64,000 nucleotides of DNA from Devosia marina. Its GTDB lineage: Bacteria > Pseudomonadota > Alphaproteobacteria > Rhizobiales > Devosiaceae. The stretch spans positions 419,148 through 483,147 of the forward strand of contig NZ_WQRF01000003.1 of NCBI RefSeq assembly GCF_009758415.1. The letters run 5' to 3'. Below the pieces are notes generated by a model. The model made no database searches. It was not told where the DNA came from and worked only from the letters and a program-made list of their open reading frames with translations. The translations under genes and the position numbers were made by a program. How positions within the stretch are numbered: position 1 is the first letter of the stretch; each line of letters opens with the position of its first letter. Of this stretch, positions 56,345-64,000 are shown piece after piece.

Positions 56345-56569
56345 TTAATTGCGGCCAGTGGCCACGATGCCGCCTTCGCGCTGCGCACGCTTACGGGCCA
56401 GCTTGCGCGCACGGCGCACAGCTTCGGCCTTCTGGCGAGCCTTCTTCTCGGAAGGCTTCTCGTAATAGTTGCGCAGCTTCATCTCGCGGAAGACACCTTC
56501 ACGCTGCAGCTTCTTCTTCAGTGCGCGCAGCGCCTGGTCAACATTGTTATCGCGAACGACTACTTGCAA
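56345..56569 (-). CDS. rpsU: 30S ribosomal protein S21
   Basis: A 74-residue small-subunit protein ([20 protein letters not shown], then [20 protein letters not shown]). The basic C-terminus [16 protein letters not shown] is of the alphaproteobacterial kind. A reading-frame start at 56569 has AGGGCGG upstream. It stands as a single gene with its own terminator. Confidence 0.97.
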   Translation of the reverse strand: MQVVVRDNNVDQALRALKKKLQREGVFREMKLRNYYEKPSEKKARQKAEAVRRARKLARKRAQREGGIVATGRN

Positions 56570-56784
56570 AGGTCAACCGCCCTTTCAAAGCTATGCAAAC
56601 TGTATGGATGAAAACGGCATGGCCATAAAAGCCACCCCGCCGACCAGCCCAGCCGGTCACCGTGGCGCGCTCTATAGCCCAACATTGGAAAGCTGTCCAC
56701 ACTCGTCGCGCGGAAAAATGCGGGCATCTTGTGGGTTCTCTCGCCAAAGACTACCCCTGAGCCATCAATGTGCTGGAGGCCGAC

Positions 56785-57477
56785 ATGTTTCAACCCCTCG
56801 TCATGGTACCCGGATTGAGATGCGATGGCTTTCTCTATCAGCTGGTTATTCCGCACCTTGGCGGCAACATCGCTCCTGTCATTGCCGACGTGTCAATCGA
56901 CGATACCATCGCCGGCATGGCCACCCGCGTCCTGGCTGCCGCCCCGCCACGCTTCGCCCTGGCCGGCCTGTCGATGGGGGGCTATGTGGCGCTCGAAATC
57001 ATGCGCCAGGCGCCGGAACGCGTGACCCATCTGGCCCTGCTCGACACCAATGCCCGCCCCGACACTGACGAACGCAAACAGGCCCGCTTGGCGGAAATGG
57101 AACTGGTGCGGCAGGGCAAGTCGGCCCTTGTGTCACGCATGGCCCTGCCCGGCCTGCTGGCGCCAACACACCTCGACGGCCCGGTCGCCGATCAGGTTCA
57201 TGACATGGCCATGCGAGTCGGAACCGACACTTACCTGCGCCAGCAGACAGCCATCATGGCACGCATCGATTCCCGGCCTTGCCTCAAGGACATTGGCGTC
57301 CCTACTCTGGTCGGCGTGGGTTCGGAGGACAAACTCATCCCCTTGCCGCTTTCCGAAGAAATGGCCGAACAGATCCCAGACGCCGAACTGGTGATCTTTC
57401 CCGACGCCGGTCATATCCCGACACTGGAAAATCCAGAAGCGGTAGCCGAAGCGATGAACGCGTGGCTGAACCGATAA
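56785..57477 (+). CDS. Alpha/beta hydrolase
   Basis: A 230-residue cytoplasmic hydrolase. The oxyanion strand LVMVPGLRCDGFLYQ is near the N-terminus, the nucleophile elbow is AGLSMGGYVALEIMRQAPER (Ser about 74), the acid is in VGVGSEDKLIP and the histidine in FPDAGHIPTLENPEAV. GGAGG lies six bases before the ATG at 56785. The substrate is unknown; relatives act on esters or lactones. Confidence 0.87.
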   Translation: MFQPLVMVPGLRCDGFLYQLVIPHLGGNIAPVIADVSIDDTIAGMATRVLAAAPPRFALAGLSMGGYVALEIMRQAPERVTHLALLDTNARPDTDERKQARLAEMELVRQGKSALVSRMALPGLLAPTHLDGPVADQVHDMAMRVGTDTYLRQQTAIMARIDSRPCLKDIGVPTLVGVGSEDKLIPLPLSEEMAEQIPDAELVIFPDAGHIPTLENPEAVAEAMNAWLNR

Positions 57478-57481
57478 CGCC

Positions 57482-58567
57482 TTAGCCGCGAACGATCCTA
57501 TTGATGTGTCCCATCTTGCGGCCGGGCCGGGCTTCTGCCTTGCCGTAAAGATGCGGTTGCGTGTCGCCATCGATCCCGTTCGGCACCTGATCGACCTCGT
57601 CCCCGATCAGGTTCTGCATGACCACATCAGCCATGCGTTGCGGATCACCCAGCGGCCATCCGGCAATGGCGCGAATATGCTGCTCGAACTGGTCGGTCAG
57701 GCATACAGCCTCGGTCCAGTGCCCTGAATTATGCACGCGCGGGGCGATCTCATTGACCAGCAGAGCTGGACGCTCCCCGCCAACAACAAAAAACTCGACG
57801 CCCAGAACGCCCACGTAATCAAGCGCCACCACGATCACCTTGGCCAGCATGGCCGCATGTTTGGCAACGCCCGGCGCGATGTCGCCCGGCACGGTCGAAG
57901 TGAACAGAATATGATCCCGATGCACATTCTCCGCAGCATCGAAAGCCCGCACAGTGCCATCCAGCCCGCGCGCCACCACCACCGAAATTTCCTTCTCGAA
58001 GGGCACAAATCCCTCGAGCACCAGCGGGTGCGGCTTCAGTTCATTGAAAGCCGCCTCGGCATTCTCGGGCGCACGCAGCACCCTTTGCCCCTTGCCGTCA
58101 TAGCCCAGCCGCGTCGTCTTGAGCACCGCCGGCAGCCCCAGTTCGCCGACAGCTGCCTTTAGATCGTCAAGGCTGTGCACTGCCCGATAGGGCGCCACGG
58201 GAATGTTCTTGGAGGCGAGAAAGCCCTTTTCCGCCAGCCGGTCCTGCGAAATAGCCAGCGCATTGGCGCCGGGTCGCAGCGGCTTGAGACCCGCCAGCAC
58301 CTCGGCTGTGGGCGCCGGCACGTTCTCGAATTCATAGGTGACGACATCAACCTGGGCCGCAAAGGCCTTGAGCGCCTCGGCATCGTCATAGGCCGCAATT
58401 GTCCTGAACGGCGTCACATCAAAGGCCGGGCTCTGCGGATCAGGGCAATAGATGTGGCTCTTTAGGCCAAGCCTGGCGGCCGCCAGCGCCAGCATGCGCC
58501 CGAGTTGCCCGCCGCCCAGAATGCCAATGGTGGAGCCAGGAGCCAGAATGGTCGGATTTACAGTCAA
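57482..58567 (-). CDS. purK: 5-(Carboxyamino)imidazole ribonucleotide synthase
   Basis: A 361-residue ATP-grasp enzyme making N5-CAIR from AIR, bicarbonate and ATP. The N-terminal motif ILGGGQLGRMLALAAARLG lies at about 15-33; VVTYEFENVP, LKTTRLGYDGKGQ and VNEIAPRVHNSGHWTEAV follow. The best start is TTG at 58567, immediately after the purE stop; the longer frame reads antisense noise. It acts directly before PurE in purine synthesis. Confidence 0.94.
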   Translation of the reverse strand: MTVNPTILAPGSTIGILGGGQLGRMLALAAARLGLKSHIYCPDPQSPAFDVTPFRTIAAYDDAEALKAFAAQVDVVTYEFENVPAPTAEVLAGLKPLRPGANALAISQDRLAEKGFLASKNIPVAPYRAVHSLDDLKAAVGELGLPAVLKTTRLGYDGKGQRVLRAPENAEAAFNELKPHPLVLEGFVPFEKEISVVVARGLDGTVRAFDAAENVHRDHILFTSTVPGDIAPGVAKHAAMLAKVIVVALDYVGVLGVEFFVVGGERPALLVNEIAPRVHNSGHWTEAVCLTDQFEQHIRAIAGWPLGDPQRMADVVMQNLIGDEVDQVPNGIDGDTQPHLYGKAEARPGRKMGHINRIVRG

Positions 58568-58571
58568 GACA

Positions 58572-59063
58572 CTACTCGAGATCGGACGGAAATTGTGGCA
58601 CGGCCTGGGTCTGACGCGCGCGGTGGGCATCAAGCCGATCGGCAAGGTCGTCATCGCTCAGGGCCAGGACGGCCGCAGCCAACAGCGCCGCATTGATGGC
58701 GCCGGGCTCGCCGATGGCCAACGTACCCACCGGCACCCCCCCAGGCATTTGTACGATGGAATAGAGACTGTCCATGCCCGACAGGGCCTTGGACCGCACC
58801 GGCACGCCGAACACCGGCAAGCTGGTCATCGCCGCGATCATGCCTGGCAAATGGGCTGCGCCCCCGGCGCCTGCGATGATGACCTTGACCCCCTCATCCC
58901 GAGCATTGGTGGCAAAATCCACCATGCGTTCGGGCGTGCGATGCGCCGAGACGATGCGCGCCTCATATTCCACTTCGAGATTTTCGAGGGTTTCGGCGGC
59001 CAACCGCATGGTGGGCCAATCCGATTGGCTGCCCATGACGATGGCAACCGGTGGCTTGAGCAT
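58572..59063 (-). CDS. purE: 5-(Carboxyamino)imidazole ribonucleotide mutase
   Basis: A 163-residue enzyme interconverting N5-CAIR and CAIR. It has [14 protein letters not shown] (about 6-19), [15 protein letters not shown] with the active-site histidine (about 39-53) and [20 protein letters not shown]. The ATG at 59063 has GGGGGAA upstream. The stop is 4 bases before the purK start. Confidence 0.96.
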   Translation of the reverse strand: MLKPPVAIVMGSQSDWPTMRLAAETLENLEVEYEARIVSAHRTPERMVDFATNARDEGVKVIIAGAGGAAHLPGMIAAMTSLPVFGVPVRSKALSGMDSLYSIVQMPGGVPVGTLAIGEPGAINAALLAAAVLALSDDDLADRLDAHRARQTQAVPQFPSDLE

Positions 59064-59137
59064 GGCGATTCCCCCGTGCCGCTCCGCAAAGCGCGCAATT
59101 AGCCCAATTCCTGCCACAACTCAAGGCGTCCGGGTGT

Positions 59138-59353
59138 TCAGGCGATGATATCGGGCAATAGGATATTTTCGAGCTGGACGATCCGGTCCTTGAGCGAAAG
59201 CTTCCGCTTCTTGAGCCGCTGCAACAACATCCGATCCGCCATCTTCGACTGCACCAAAGTATGGATCGCCGCATCGAGATCGGCGTGTTCCTGGCGTTTT
59301 GTGGCCAGTTCGATCCCCAACTGGGTTTCCTGTTCCTTGGTCAGCGACAGCAT
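59138..59353 (-). CDS. YdcH/DUF465 family small protein
   Basis: A 71-residue coiled-coil protein (MLSLTKEQETQLGIELATKR, then LLQRLKKRKLSLKDRIVQLE). The KKRKLxLKDxI motif is the DUF465 signature. Function unknown. It diverges from a second DUF465 gene 153 bases away. Confidence 0.85.
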   Translation of the reverse strand: MLSLTKEQETQLGIELATKRQEHADLDAAIHTLVQSKMADRMLLQRLKKRKLSLKDRIVQLENILLPDIIA

Positions 59354-59506
59354 GATGTACCGGACAATTCAGACGCCAATTCTTAGCCTTGGTTAACCGA
59401 TCACGAGAAGTTTTGCATCCCAATTCCGGAGCCACCGCAAACGGCGTCGACAAAGCATGAATTATTTGTGACGATACCCGTGTCCAACACGCTGAAAGGA
59501 GTTGTT

Positions 59507-59683
59507 ATGACGACTGAAGGCCACATCGCCGCGCTTGAACGCCGCCATCAGGAATTGGATCGGATGATCCAGACCGAAACCCAGAACCGGCTTGCCGACG
59601 ACCTCATGGTCGCCGCCCTCAAGCGCAAGAAACTCGAAGTGAAGGACGAACTCCACAAGCTCCAGGGCGCCACGCGGCAATAA
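59507..59683 (+). CDS. YdcH/DUF465 family small protein
   Basis: A 58-residue protein (MTTEGHIAALERRHQELDRM, then ALKRKKLEVKDELHKL) with the DUF465 KRKKLxxKDE motif. AAAGGAG is six bases before the ATG at 59507, so the longer in-frame start at 59468 is rejected. A clean terminator follows, so it is a single-gene unit. Confidence 0.88.
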   Translation: MTTEGHIAALERRHQELDRMIQTETQNRLADDLMVAALKRKKLEVKDELHKLQGATRQ

Positions 59684-59717
59684 GGCAGCATCAAAACAAC
59701 TCGCTTAGAGCTCTGGA

Positions 59718-59747
59718 GGGTCCCGGCTTCGCGCCGCGGCCCTTTTT
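59718..59747 (+). terminator. Terminator after the DUF465 gene
   Basis: A 10-bp stem with one mismatch and one G-U pair (59718-59727 with 59733-59742) around TTCGC, followed by TTTTT. Confidence 0.85.
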
Positions 59748-59780
59748 CATTGCCCGTGGCCCAGGCAAAAATCGCTAGGA

Positions 59781-59795
59781 TTAACATCCTCTTAA
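59781..59795. promoter_or_regulatory. CtrA-type binding site upstream of the sigma-54 response regulator
   Basis: TTAA-N7-TTAA (TTAACATCCTCTTAAG) fits the CtrA consensus and lies about 75 bases before the start of the response regulator gene. Confidence 0.55.
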
Positions 59796-59870
59796 GGCGC
59801 AGTGGGCATCGTCATTCCCAAAACGGCACAACTCGATTCGTGCCGGTAGGATTTCTGATCTGGGGTAAAT

Positions 59871-61355
59871 ATGACGCGTGTTCTGGTCGTGGACGATGAT
59901 CCGGTGCAATTGCGATTGACCTCGGAAGTCGCCAACCGCGCCGGCTTCAAGCCGATTACCGCAACCGGCGGCGAACAGGCGCTCTCCATTCTGCGTGAGG
60001 ATCCCCAGCTCGGGGCCATGATCCTGGACCTGGTCATGCCCGATCTCGACGGCATGGGCGTGTTGGAAGCGATGCGCAAGGAAGGGCTCACAACCCCAGT
60101 CATCATCCAGACCGCCAATGCCTCGCTCGAAACAGTGATTTCGGCCATGCGCCAAGGCGCGGCCGACTACTTCGTCAAGCCGGTGGCGCCCGAAAGACTG
60201 ATCATTTCGCTGCGCAACGCGATGAAACTGGATGCCCTCGAAGCCGCCATTCGCGCCGAGCATGCGCGCAAGGCCGGCACCTTCAGCCAGAAAGACATGA
60301 TTGCCGCCGCGCCCGCCATGGGCCGCGTCATCACGCTTTGCGCCAAGGCCGCCAAGAGCAATATCCCGGTGCTCATTGAAGGCGAGAGCGGGGTCGGCAA
60401 GGAATTGGTGGCGCGCATTATTCAGGGCACTGGCGACCGGGCCGGAAAGCCCTTCATCACCGTCAATTGCGGCGCCATTCCGCCCAATCTGGTGGAATCG
60501 GTGCTGTTCGGCCACAAGAAGGGGGCCTTTACCGGGGCCCATGCCGACCAGTCCGGAAAATTCGCCGAGGCGCATGGCGGCACTCTGTTCCTCGACGAGG
60601 TGGGCGAACTGCCGCTCGACACCCAGGTCAAATTGCTTCGTGCACTGCAGGATGGCGAGATCGAGCCGGTGGGGGCGAGCAAGCCCGAAAAGGTCAATGT
60701 GCGGCTGATCTCGGCTACCAATCGCCGTCTGCTCAACCTGGCCAAATCCGGCGAGTTCCGCGAGGATCTGTATTACCGGCTCAATGTCTTCCCAATCTAT
60801 GTGCCGCCCCTGCGCGAGCGGCTCGAGGACCTGCCGGCCCTGACCGATCACTTCATCGCCCGCTTCTCGGCCGAGGCCGGCAAGCGCGTGCTGGGCGTCT
60901 CCCCAGCAGTCACCGAATTGCTGGGCAAATATGACTGGCCGGGCAATGTACGCCAGCTCGAAAACGCCATCTATCGCGCCATCGTACTCAGCGATGGTGC
61001 CTTTCTCGAAACCCAGGATTTCCCACAAGTGCTGGCCCAGGCCGCTGGACGTGAGGAAGCCATGCGCGCAGTCACCAGAGTGGTTGAACTGACCGAACCG
61101 GTCCATATCGACGCGGCGACCGCCCGTCCGCCTGTGGAACACGCGCCCCCCGCCGTGCGTGATCGGTTTCTCTCGGACCGCGGTGACCTCCAGCCGCTCT
61201 CGGACATCGAGCGCGAAGCCATTGCCTTTGCCATCGAGCATCACGGCGGCCGCATGTCGCGCGTGGCCCGGGCGCTCGGCATCGGCCGCTCAACCCTTTA
61301 CCGCAAGCTGCACGAATACGGCATGGCGGAGGGGCTGATCAACGACGCCGCCTGA
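59871..61355 (+). CDS. Sigma-54-dependent response regulator (NtrC family)
   Basis: A 494-residue regulator. The receiver domain (1-118) has the acidic pocket DDD at 8-10 and phospho-acceptor D53. The AAA+ domain (about 140-375) has Walker A GESGVGKE (171-178), the sigma-54 contact loop GAFTGA (218-223) and Walker B GTLFLDE (237-243). A Fis-type helix-turn-helix closes the chain (VARALGIGRSTLYRKLHEYG). No partner histidine kinase is adjacent. A CtrA-type box upstream recalls the CtrA-controlled sigma-54 regulator TacA of Caulobacter, but orthology is not established. Confidence 0.92.
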   Translation: MTRVLVVDDDPVQLRLTSEVANRAGFKPITATGGEQALSILREDPQLGAMILDLVMPDLDGMGVLEAMRKEGLTTPVIIQTANASLETVISAMRQGAADYFVKPVAPERLIISLRNAMKLDALEAAIRAEHARKAGTFSQKDMIAAAPAMGRVITLCAKAAKSNIPVLIEGESGVGKELVARIIQGTGDRAGKPFITVNCGAIPPNLVESVLFGHKKGAFTGAHADQSGKFAEAHGGTLFLDEVGELPLDTQVKLLRALQDGEIEPVGASKPEKVNVRLISATNRRLLNLAKSGEFREDLYYRLNVFPIYVPPLRERLEDLPALTDHFIARFSAEAGKRVLGVSPAVTELLGKYDWPGNVRQLENAIYRAIVLSDGAFLETQDFPQVLAQAAGREEAMRAVTRVVELTEPVHIDAATARPPVEHAPPAVRDRFLSDRGDLQPLSDIEREAIAFAIEHHGGRMSRVARALGIGRSTLYRKLHEYGMAEGLINDAA

Positions 61356-61462
61356 CACCGATCGCAAATTGATTGGAAAGCTGCCCCGTTAACCGTGTTG
61401 CTTACCGGGCCGTTAAGAAAATGGCGCGAAATGTCGCCAATGTCTTAACCAGCGAGGCTTCC

Positions 61463-62134
61463 ATGCGACACTCAGCCATTGCCCTTCTTGCCCTTATGGT
61501 GGCGTCAACTGCAGCGCAGGCCGCCGACCTCAACTGGAACAGCAATGCCACCTCGCCCATCTACGGTTCGTCCAGCGCCACCCAATGGACCGGCTTCTAT
61601 GCGGGCCTGAGTGGCGGCTATGCCTGGGGCACGACCACCAACAGCCCCGCTCTGGCCGGAGGCCAGGCCAGCAATAACAGCGCCGGCTGGAGTCTGGGCG
61701 GCCAGGCCGGCTACAACATTGACATGGGCGGCTTCGTTGTCGGCGGCGAAGCCGATCTGCATTGGGCCAGCATCGGCTACAACGAACCCATCGCCGGCGG
61801 CACTTTCGAAGCCAAGACAGATTTCTTCGGCACTGTGCGCGGTCGCGCCGGCGTCACCGTAGGCCAGGTCATGCCCTATGCCACGGGCGGTCTGGCGTTC
61901 GGCCGTGGCGTGGCGCAGGAAAGCACTGGCGTCATCACCTCGCAATCGGCCAATCATTTCGGCTGGACCGCCGGCCTTGGCCTTGAGGCGCAAGCCACCG
62001 CCAATATCTCCATCAAGGCTGAATATCTCTACGTCGATCTGGGCGAGCAGTCCTATGCGGGGCTCCCCACCGGCAATCGCGACATCTCCCAGCGCTTCTC
62101 GCTGGTCCGCGCCGGCGTCAACTACAAGTTCTGA
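61463..62134 (+). CDS. Outer-membrane beta-barrel protein (Omp25/Omp31 type)
   Basis: A 223-residue protein with a signal peptide cleaved after AAQAAD (about residue 20). The mature part starts WTGFYAGLSGGYAWG, a typical opening of alphaproteobacterial Omp25/Omp31-like eight-stranded barrels, with alternating strands (GGFVVGGEADLHWASIGYNE, FFGTVRGRAGVTVG, ISIKAEYLYVDLGE) and a C-terminal aromatic (VNYKF) for outer-membrane insertion. The ATG at 61463 is chosen because it gives the signal peptide. Confidence 0.88.
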   Translation: MRHSAIALLALMVASTAAQAADLNWNSNATSPIYGSSSATQWTGFYAGLSGGYAWGTTTNSPALAGGQASNNSAGWSLGGQAGYNIDMGGFVVGGEADLHWASIGYNEPIAGGTFEAKTDFFGTVRGRAGVTVGQVMPYATGGLAFGRGVAQESTGVITSQSANHFGWTAGLGLEAQATANISIKAEYLYVDLGEQSYAGLPTGNRDISQRFSLVRAGVNYKF

Positions 62135-62414
62135 CAAGTGGCCTCGGCCCTGTCGAGACCATTGATGGTCCCGCCTCAGGCGTCGTTGCAGCTGCTCCTG
62201 ACGCTGCTTCATGGGCAAGCAAGCCCGCCCATGCCACCGCATGGGCGAAATCGGAGAACCAGGACCTGTTCGCCGGTACTGTGAACTGCCGGTTCATTTG
62301 GTCGAGCGGGCAGTCACCCGCCATATCGCCGAGGGTGGCACGAACCGGCTTGTCGCAAGTGACCGCGGGCTTGATGGGGTCATTAGGCTGAGCATGGGCC
62401 GATAGGCGTCTGAG
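62135..62414. other. Convergent intergenic region
   Basis: 280 bases between the barrel protein gene and the convergent permease gene. It contains short GC-rich inverted repeats, for example around 62210-62245 (GCCCGCCCATGCC / GCATGGGCG), but no clear terminator with a T-run and no supported gene. Confidence 0.5.
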
Positions 62415-64000
62415 CTAACCCTCTTCCCGCAGGAGATCAGCGGGCCTGGCGGACATGGCGGACCAGGTCGTGGCAGCGCCCGTTGCGGTCGTGACAAGAA
62501 TGATGCCAGCAGCCAGCAGGCCCAATTGCAGCGGCTGCACGGCGAAGCCGATTTCGAGCAGGAAGGTTGAGGCAGACCAGGCCCCGAAGAGGGCGATGAG
62601 GCCCGCCAGGATCGCTGCGATGGCACCCAGGAGAGCATACTCAATCAGAAACGCCATGATCACAAAGCCGCGCCGGGCCCCAAGAACCTTCATGACAACT
62701 GCATCGGCCTCGCGCTGCTGACGGCCCACACTGAGCGCGCCGGCCAGGACGAGCACACCGGCAATAACGGCGGTACCACTGACGAGGGCAATGGCGCTTA
62801 TCAGCCCGTCAAATACGGACTGGACGCGCGCAAGAGCATCCCCCACGGGCACGAAGGTCAGTTGGGGCAAGTCAGCAATCAGGCCAGCCTCAATGGCCGG
62901 CGCGGCGCCAGGCAATGTCTTGATGGTGCCGAAATAGGATTGTGGTGCGCTCTCGATCAGTCCGGGCGACGCGATAATGCGGAAATTGAACTCCGGGCTG
63001 CGCCAATCGATGGCGCGGAAGCTGGCAATGGTCAGCGTCAGCGGCCGCCCTGCGATCGAGAGGGTGACCGTATCACCCAGTTCAAGGTTCAGCGCGTCCC
63101 GCATTTCGGTGCTGAGCGAGACCTGCGGGTCGCCCGCATAATTTTCCACCCACCACTCGCCCTCATCGATCACGGTCCCGGGCGGGACTGTTGCGGACCA
63201 GGTGAGAGCCGTATCCCCGCGGAACATGTCGGCGACGTCGCGCGGCACGTCGTCGCTTGAGGGCGCAGGATTTCCGTTCAGTTCGGTGATGACGCCCCGC
63301 AGCATGGGAGTTGTCGTCAGCGCCTCGATCTGCTCCGTCCCGGCGACGAAAGCTTCGAGCGCAGCAAGTTCATTTCGATCCATGTCCAGCAGCACGAAGT
63401 CGGGCGCCTCGGCGCCAACCTCGGTGGCGATCTGGTCGTTGATGTTGGACTGGGTGGTGACGATCAGCAGGAGCAGCGAAAGACCCATCCCCATTGAGAC
63501 CAATACGGTCGTGGTCGGCGCGCCGGGGCGGATGATCGCCGAGATCGCCTGACGCAACATGCGCTGGCGTGGCGCCGGCACCCGGATCAATGAGAGCCGC
63601 AGCAAGGCGGCCGCGAGGCGTAACAAGGCGAAAGCGACGAGCGTTCCGGCGAAGTAGATGGCCACCAGCACAAGATCGTTGGCAATCAACAGGGTCAGGC
63701 CAAACAGCATAGCAAAGCCGGCCAGCAGCGGCGCAGCGAAGCCGAGTTGAAGCATCGCCCGCCAGGCCAGTCCCTCCATGGCGCTACTCGATCCGGCGCG
63801 GAACAGCAGCGCAGGCCGGACGGCGCGCGCCTGCAGCAAGGGCACCCATGAAAAGATCAGTGCGGTAACCAGACCGATAGCCCCCGCGACCAGCATGGAC
63901 CGGACGTCCAGCACCGGCGGCAGATCGATGCCGATCAGGCCCGAGAGCAAGGGCAGCAGCGCCAAAGTCGCCCCGGCGACAATTATCAGGCCCATGCCAA
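62415..64000 (-). CDS. FtsX-like ABC transporter permease, C-terminal part (5' end outside window)
   Basis: At least 527 residues of a larger permease; the frame is open at the window edge. Membrane segments occur near the start of the visible part, again at about residues 85-140, 175-195, 400-425, 445-470 and 490-510. The MacB/FtsX-type periplasmic domain lies between (about 200-390), and the last part (VLVLAGALSVGRQQREADAVV, then VLGARRGFVIMAFLIEYALL) is the FtsX signature. Proteins of this kind (YbbP-like) work with an ATPase and an esterase in lipid or toxin-related export; the partner would be beyond the window. Confidence 0.88.
   Translation of the reverse strand, partial: GMGLIIVAGATLALLPLLSGLIGIDLPPVLDVRSMLVAGAIGLVTALIFSWVPLLQARAVRPALLFRAGSSSAMEGLAWRAMLQLGFAAPLLAGFAMLFGLTLLIANDLVLVAIYFAGTLVAFALLRLAAALLRLSLIRVPAPRQRMLRQAISAIIRPGAPTTTVLVSMGMGLSLLLLIVTTQSNINDQIATEVGAEAPDFVLLDMDRNELAALEAFVAGTEQIEALTTTPMLRGVITELNGNPAPSSDDVPRDVADMFRGDTALTWSATVPPGTVIDEGEWWVENYAGDPQVSLSTEMRDALNLELGDTVTLSIAGRPLTLTIASFRAIDWRSPEFNFRIIASPGLIESAPQSYFGTIKTLPGAAPAIEAGLIADLPQLTFVPVGDALARVQSVFDGLISAIALVSGTAVIAGVLVLAGALSVGRQQREADAVVMKVLGARRGFVIMAFLIEYALLGAIAAILAGLIALFGAWSASTFLLEIGFAVQPLQLGLLAAGIILVTTATGAATTWSAMSARPADLLREEG

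Noticed and set aside
61380..61450. CtrA box before the outer-membrane barrel gene
   Set aside because: Several TTAA-like half-sites occur but none has the seven-base spacing.

Overview
The window is GC-rich chromosomal DNA from an alphaproteobacterium, most likely of the order Hyphomicrobiales (Rhizobiales). The evidence is RcdA, the DUF1013 cell-cycle regulator TrcR, a split three-subunit transhydrogenase (PntAA/PntAB/PntB), a cysteine-free L31, an aa3-oxidase subunit IV, an alphaproteobacterial SerC with a serC-type leader, and CtrA-type boxes. A Devosia-like genus is plausible, but that is a guess. No rRNA, tRNA or CRISPR array was seen.

Region 1 (about 1.5-22.7 kb) is a plant-sugar utilisation island. 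A minus-strand operon encodes a family-5 solute-binding protein, a peptide/oligosaccharide-type ABC transporter, two leaderless DUF5060/apiosidase-like glycosidases and a DUF1593 nucleoside-hydrolase-like protein. A DeoR regulator follows. Then comes a plus-strand operon with a split transketolase, an FGGY kinase, a TIM-barrel isomerase and a nucleoside hydrolase. Finally there is a minus-strand ribose-type ABC transporter with a DUF2291 lipoprotein. The set split transketolase + FGGY kinase + TIM-barrel isomerase + ribose-type importer matches the published non-oxidative D-apiose pathway (apiose to apulose to apulose 4-phosphate to xylulose 5-phosphate + DHAP). Together with apiosidase-like enzymes it suggests that apiosides are imported and cleaved in the cytoplasm. 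A shared promoter motif links the four transcription units.

Region 2 (22.7-23.95 kb) is a boundary with decayed IS5- and IS110-type transposase remnants. Region 3 (23.9-31.4 kb) holds serC (with a leader RNA hairpin covering its ribosome-binding site), serA, an EamA exporter, purA and a large membrane-anchored protein of unknown role. Region 4 (31.4-35.6 kb) is the thiamine uptake operon thiBPQ under a TPP riboswitch, with a long inverted repeat between thiB and thiP and a divergent thiamine diphosphokinase.

Region 5 (35.6-46.7 kb) carries an exporter ABC protein, rpmE, YciI, YnfA, rcdA (with a CtrA box upstream), small proteins, a quinone-reductase-like enzyme, trcR, a KefB-type antiporter, a TauE-like exporter and oligoendopeptidase F. 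Region 6 (46.8-50.3 kb) has a small aa3-oxidase subunit IV gene and the pntAA-pntAB-pntB operon, in which PntAA has a histone-H1-like Ala/Lys/Pro tail. Region 7 (50.3-64 kb) is housekeeping: LysE and MFS transporters, hydrolases, SlyX, a FrnE-like DsbA, rpsU, purK-purE, a divergent DUF465 pair, a sigma-54 response regulator with a CtrA box, an outer-membrane barrel protein and the 3' part of an FtsX-like permease.
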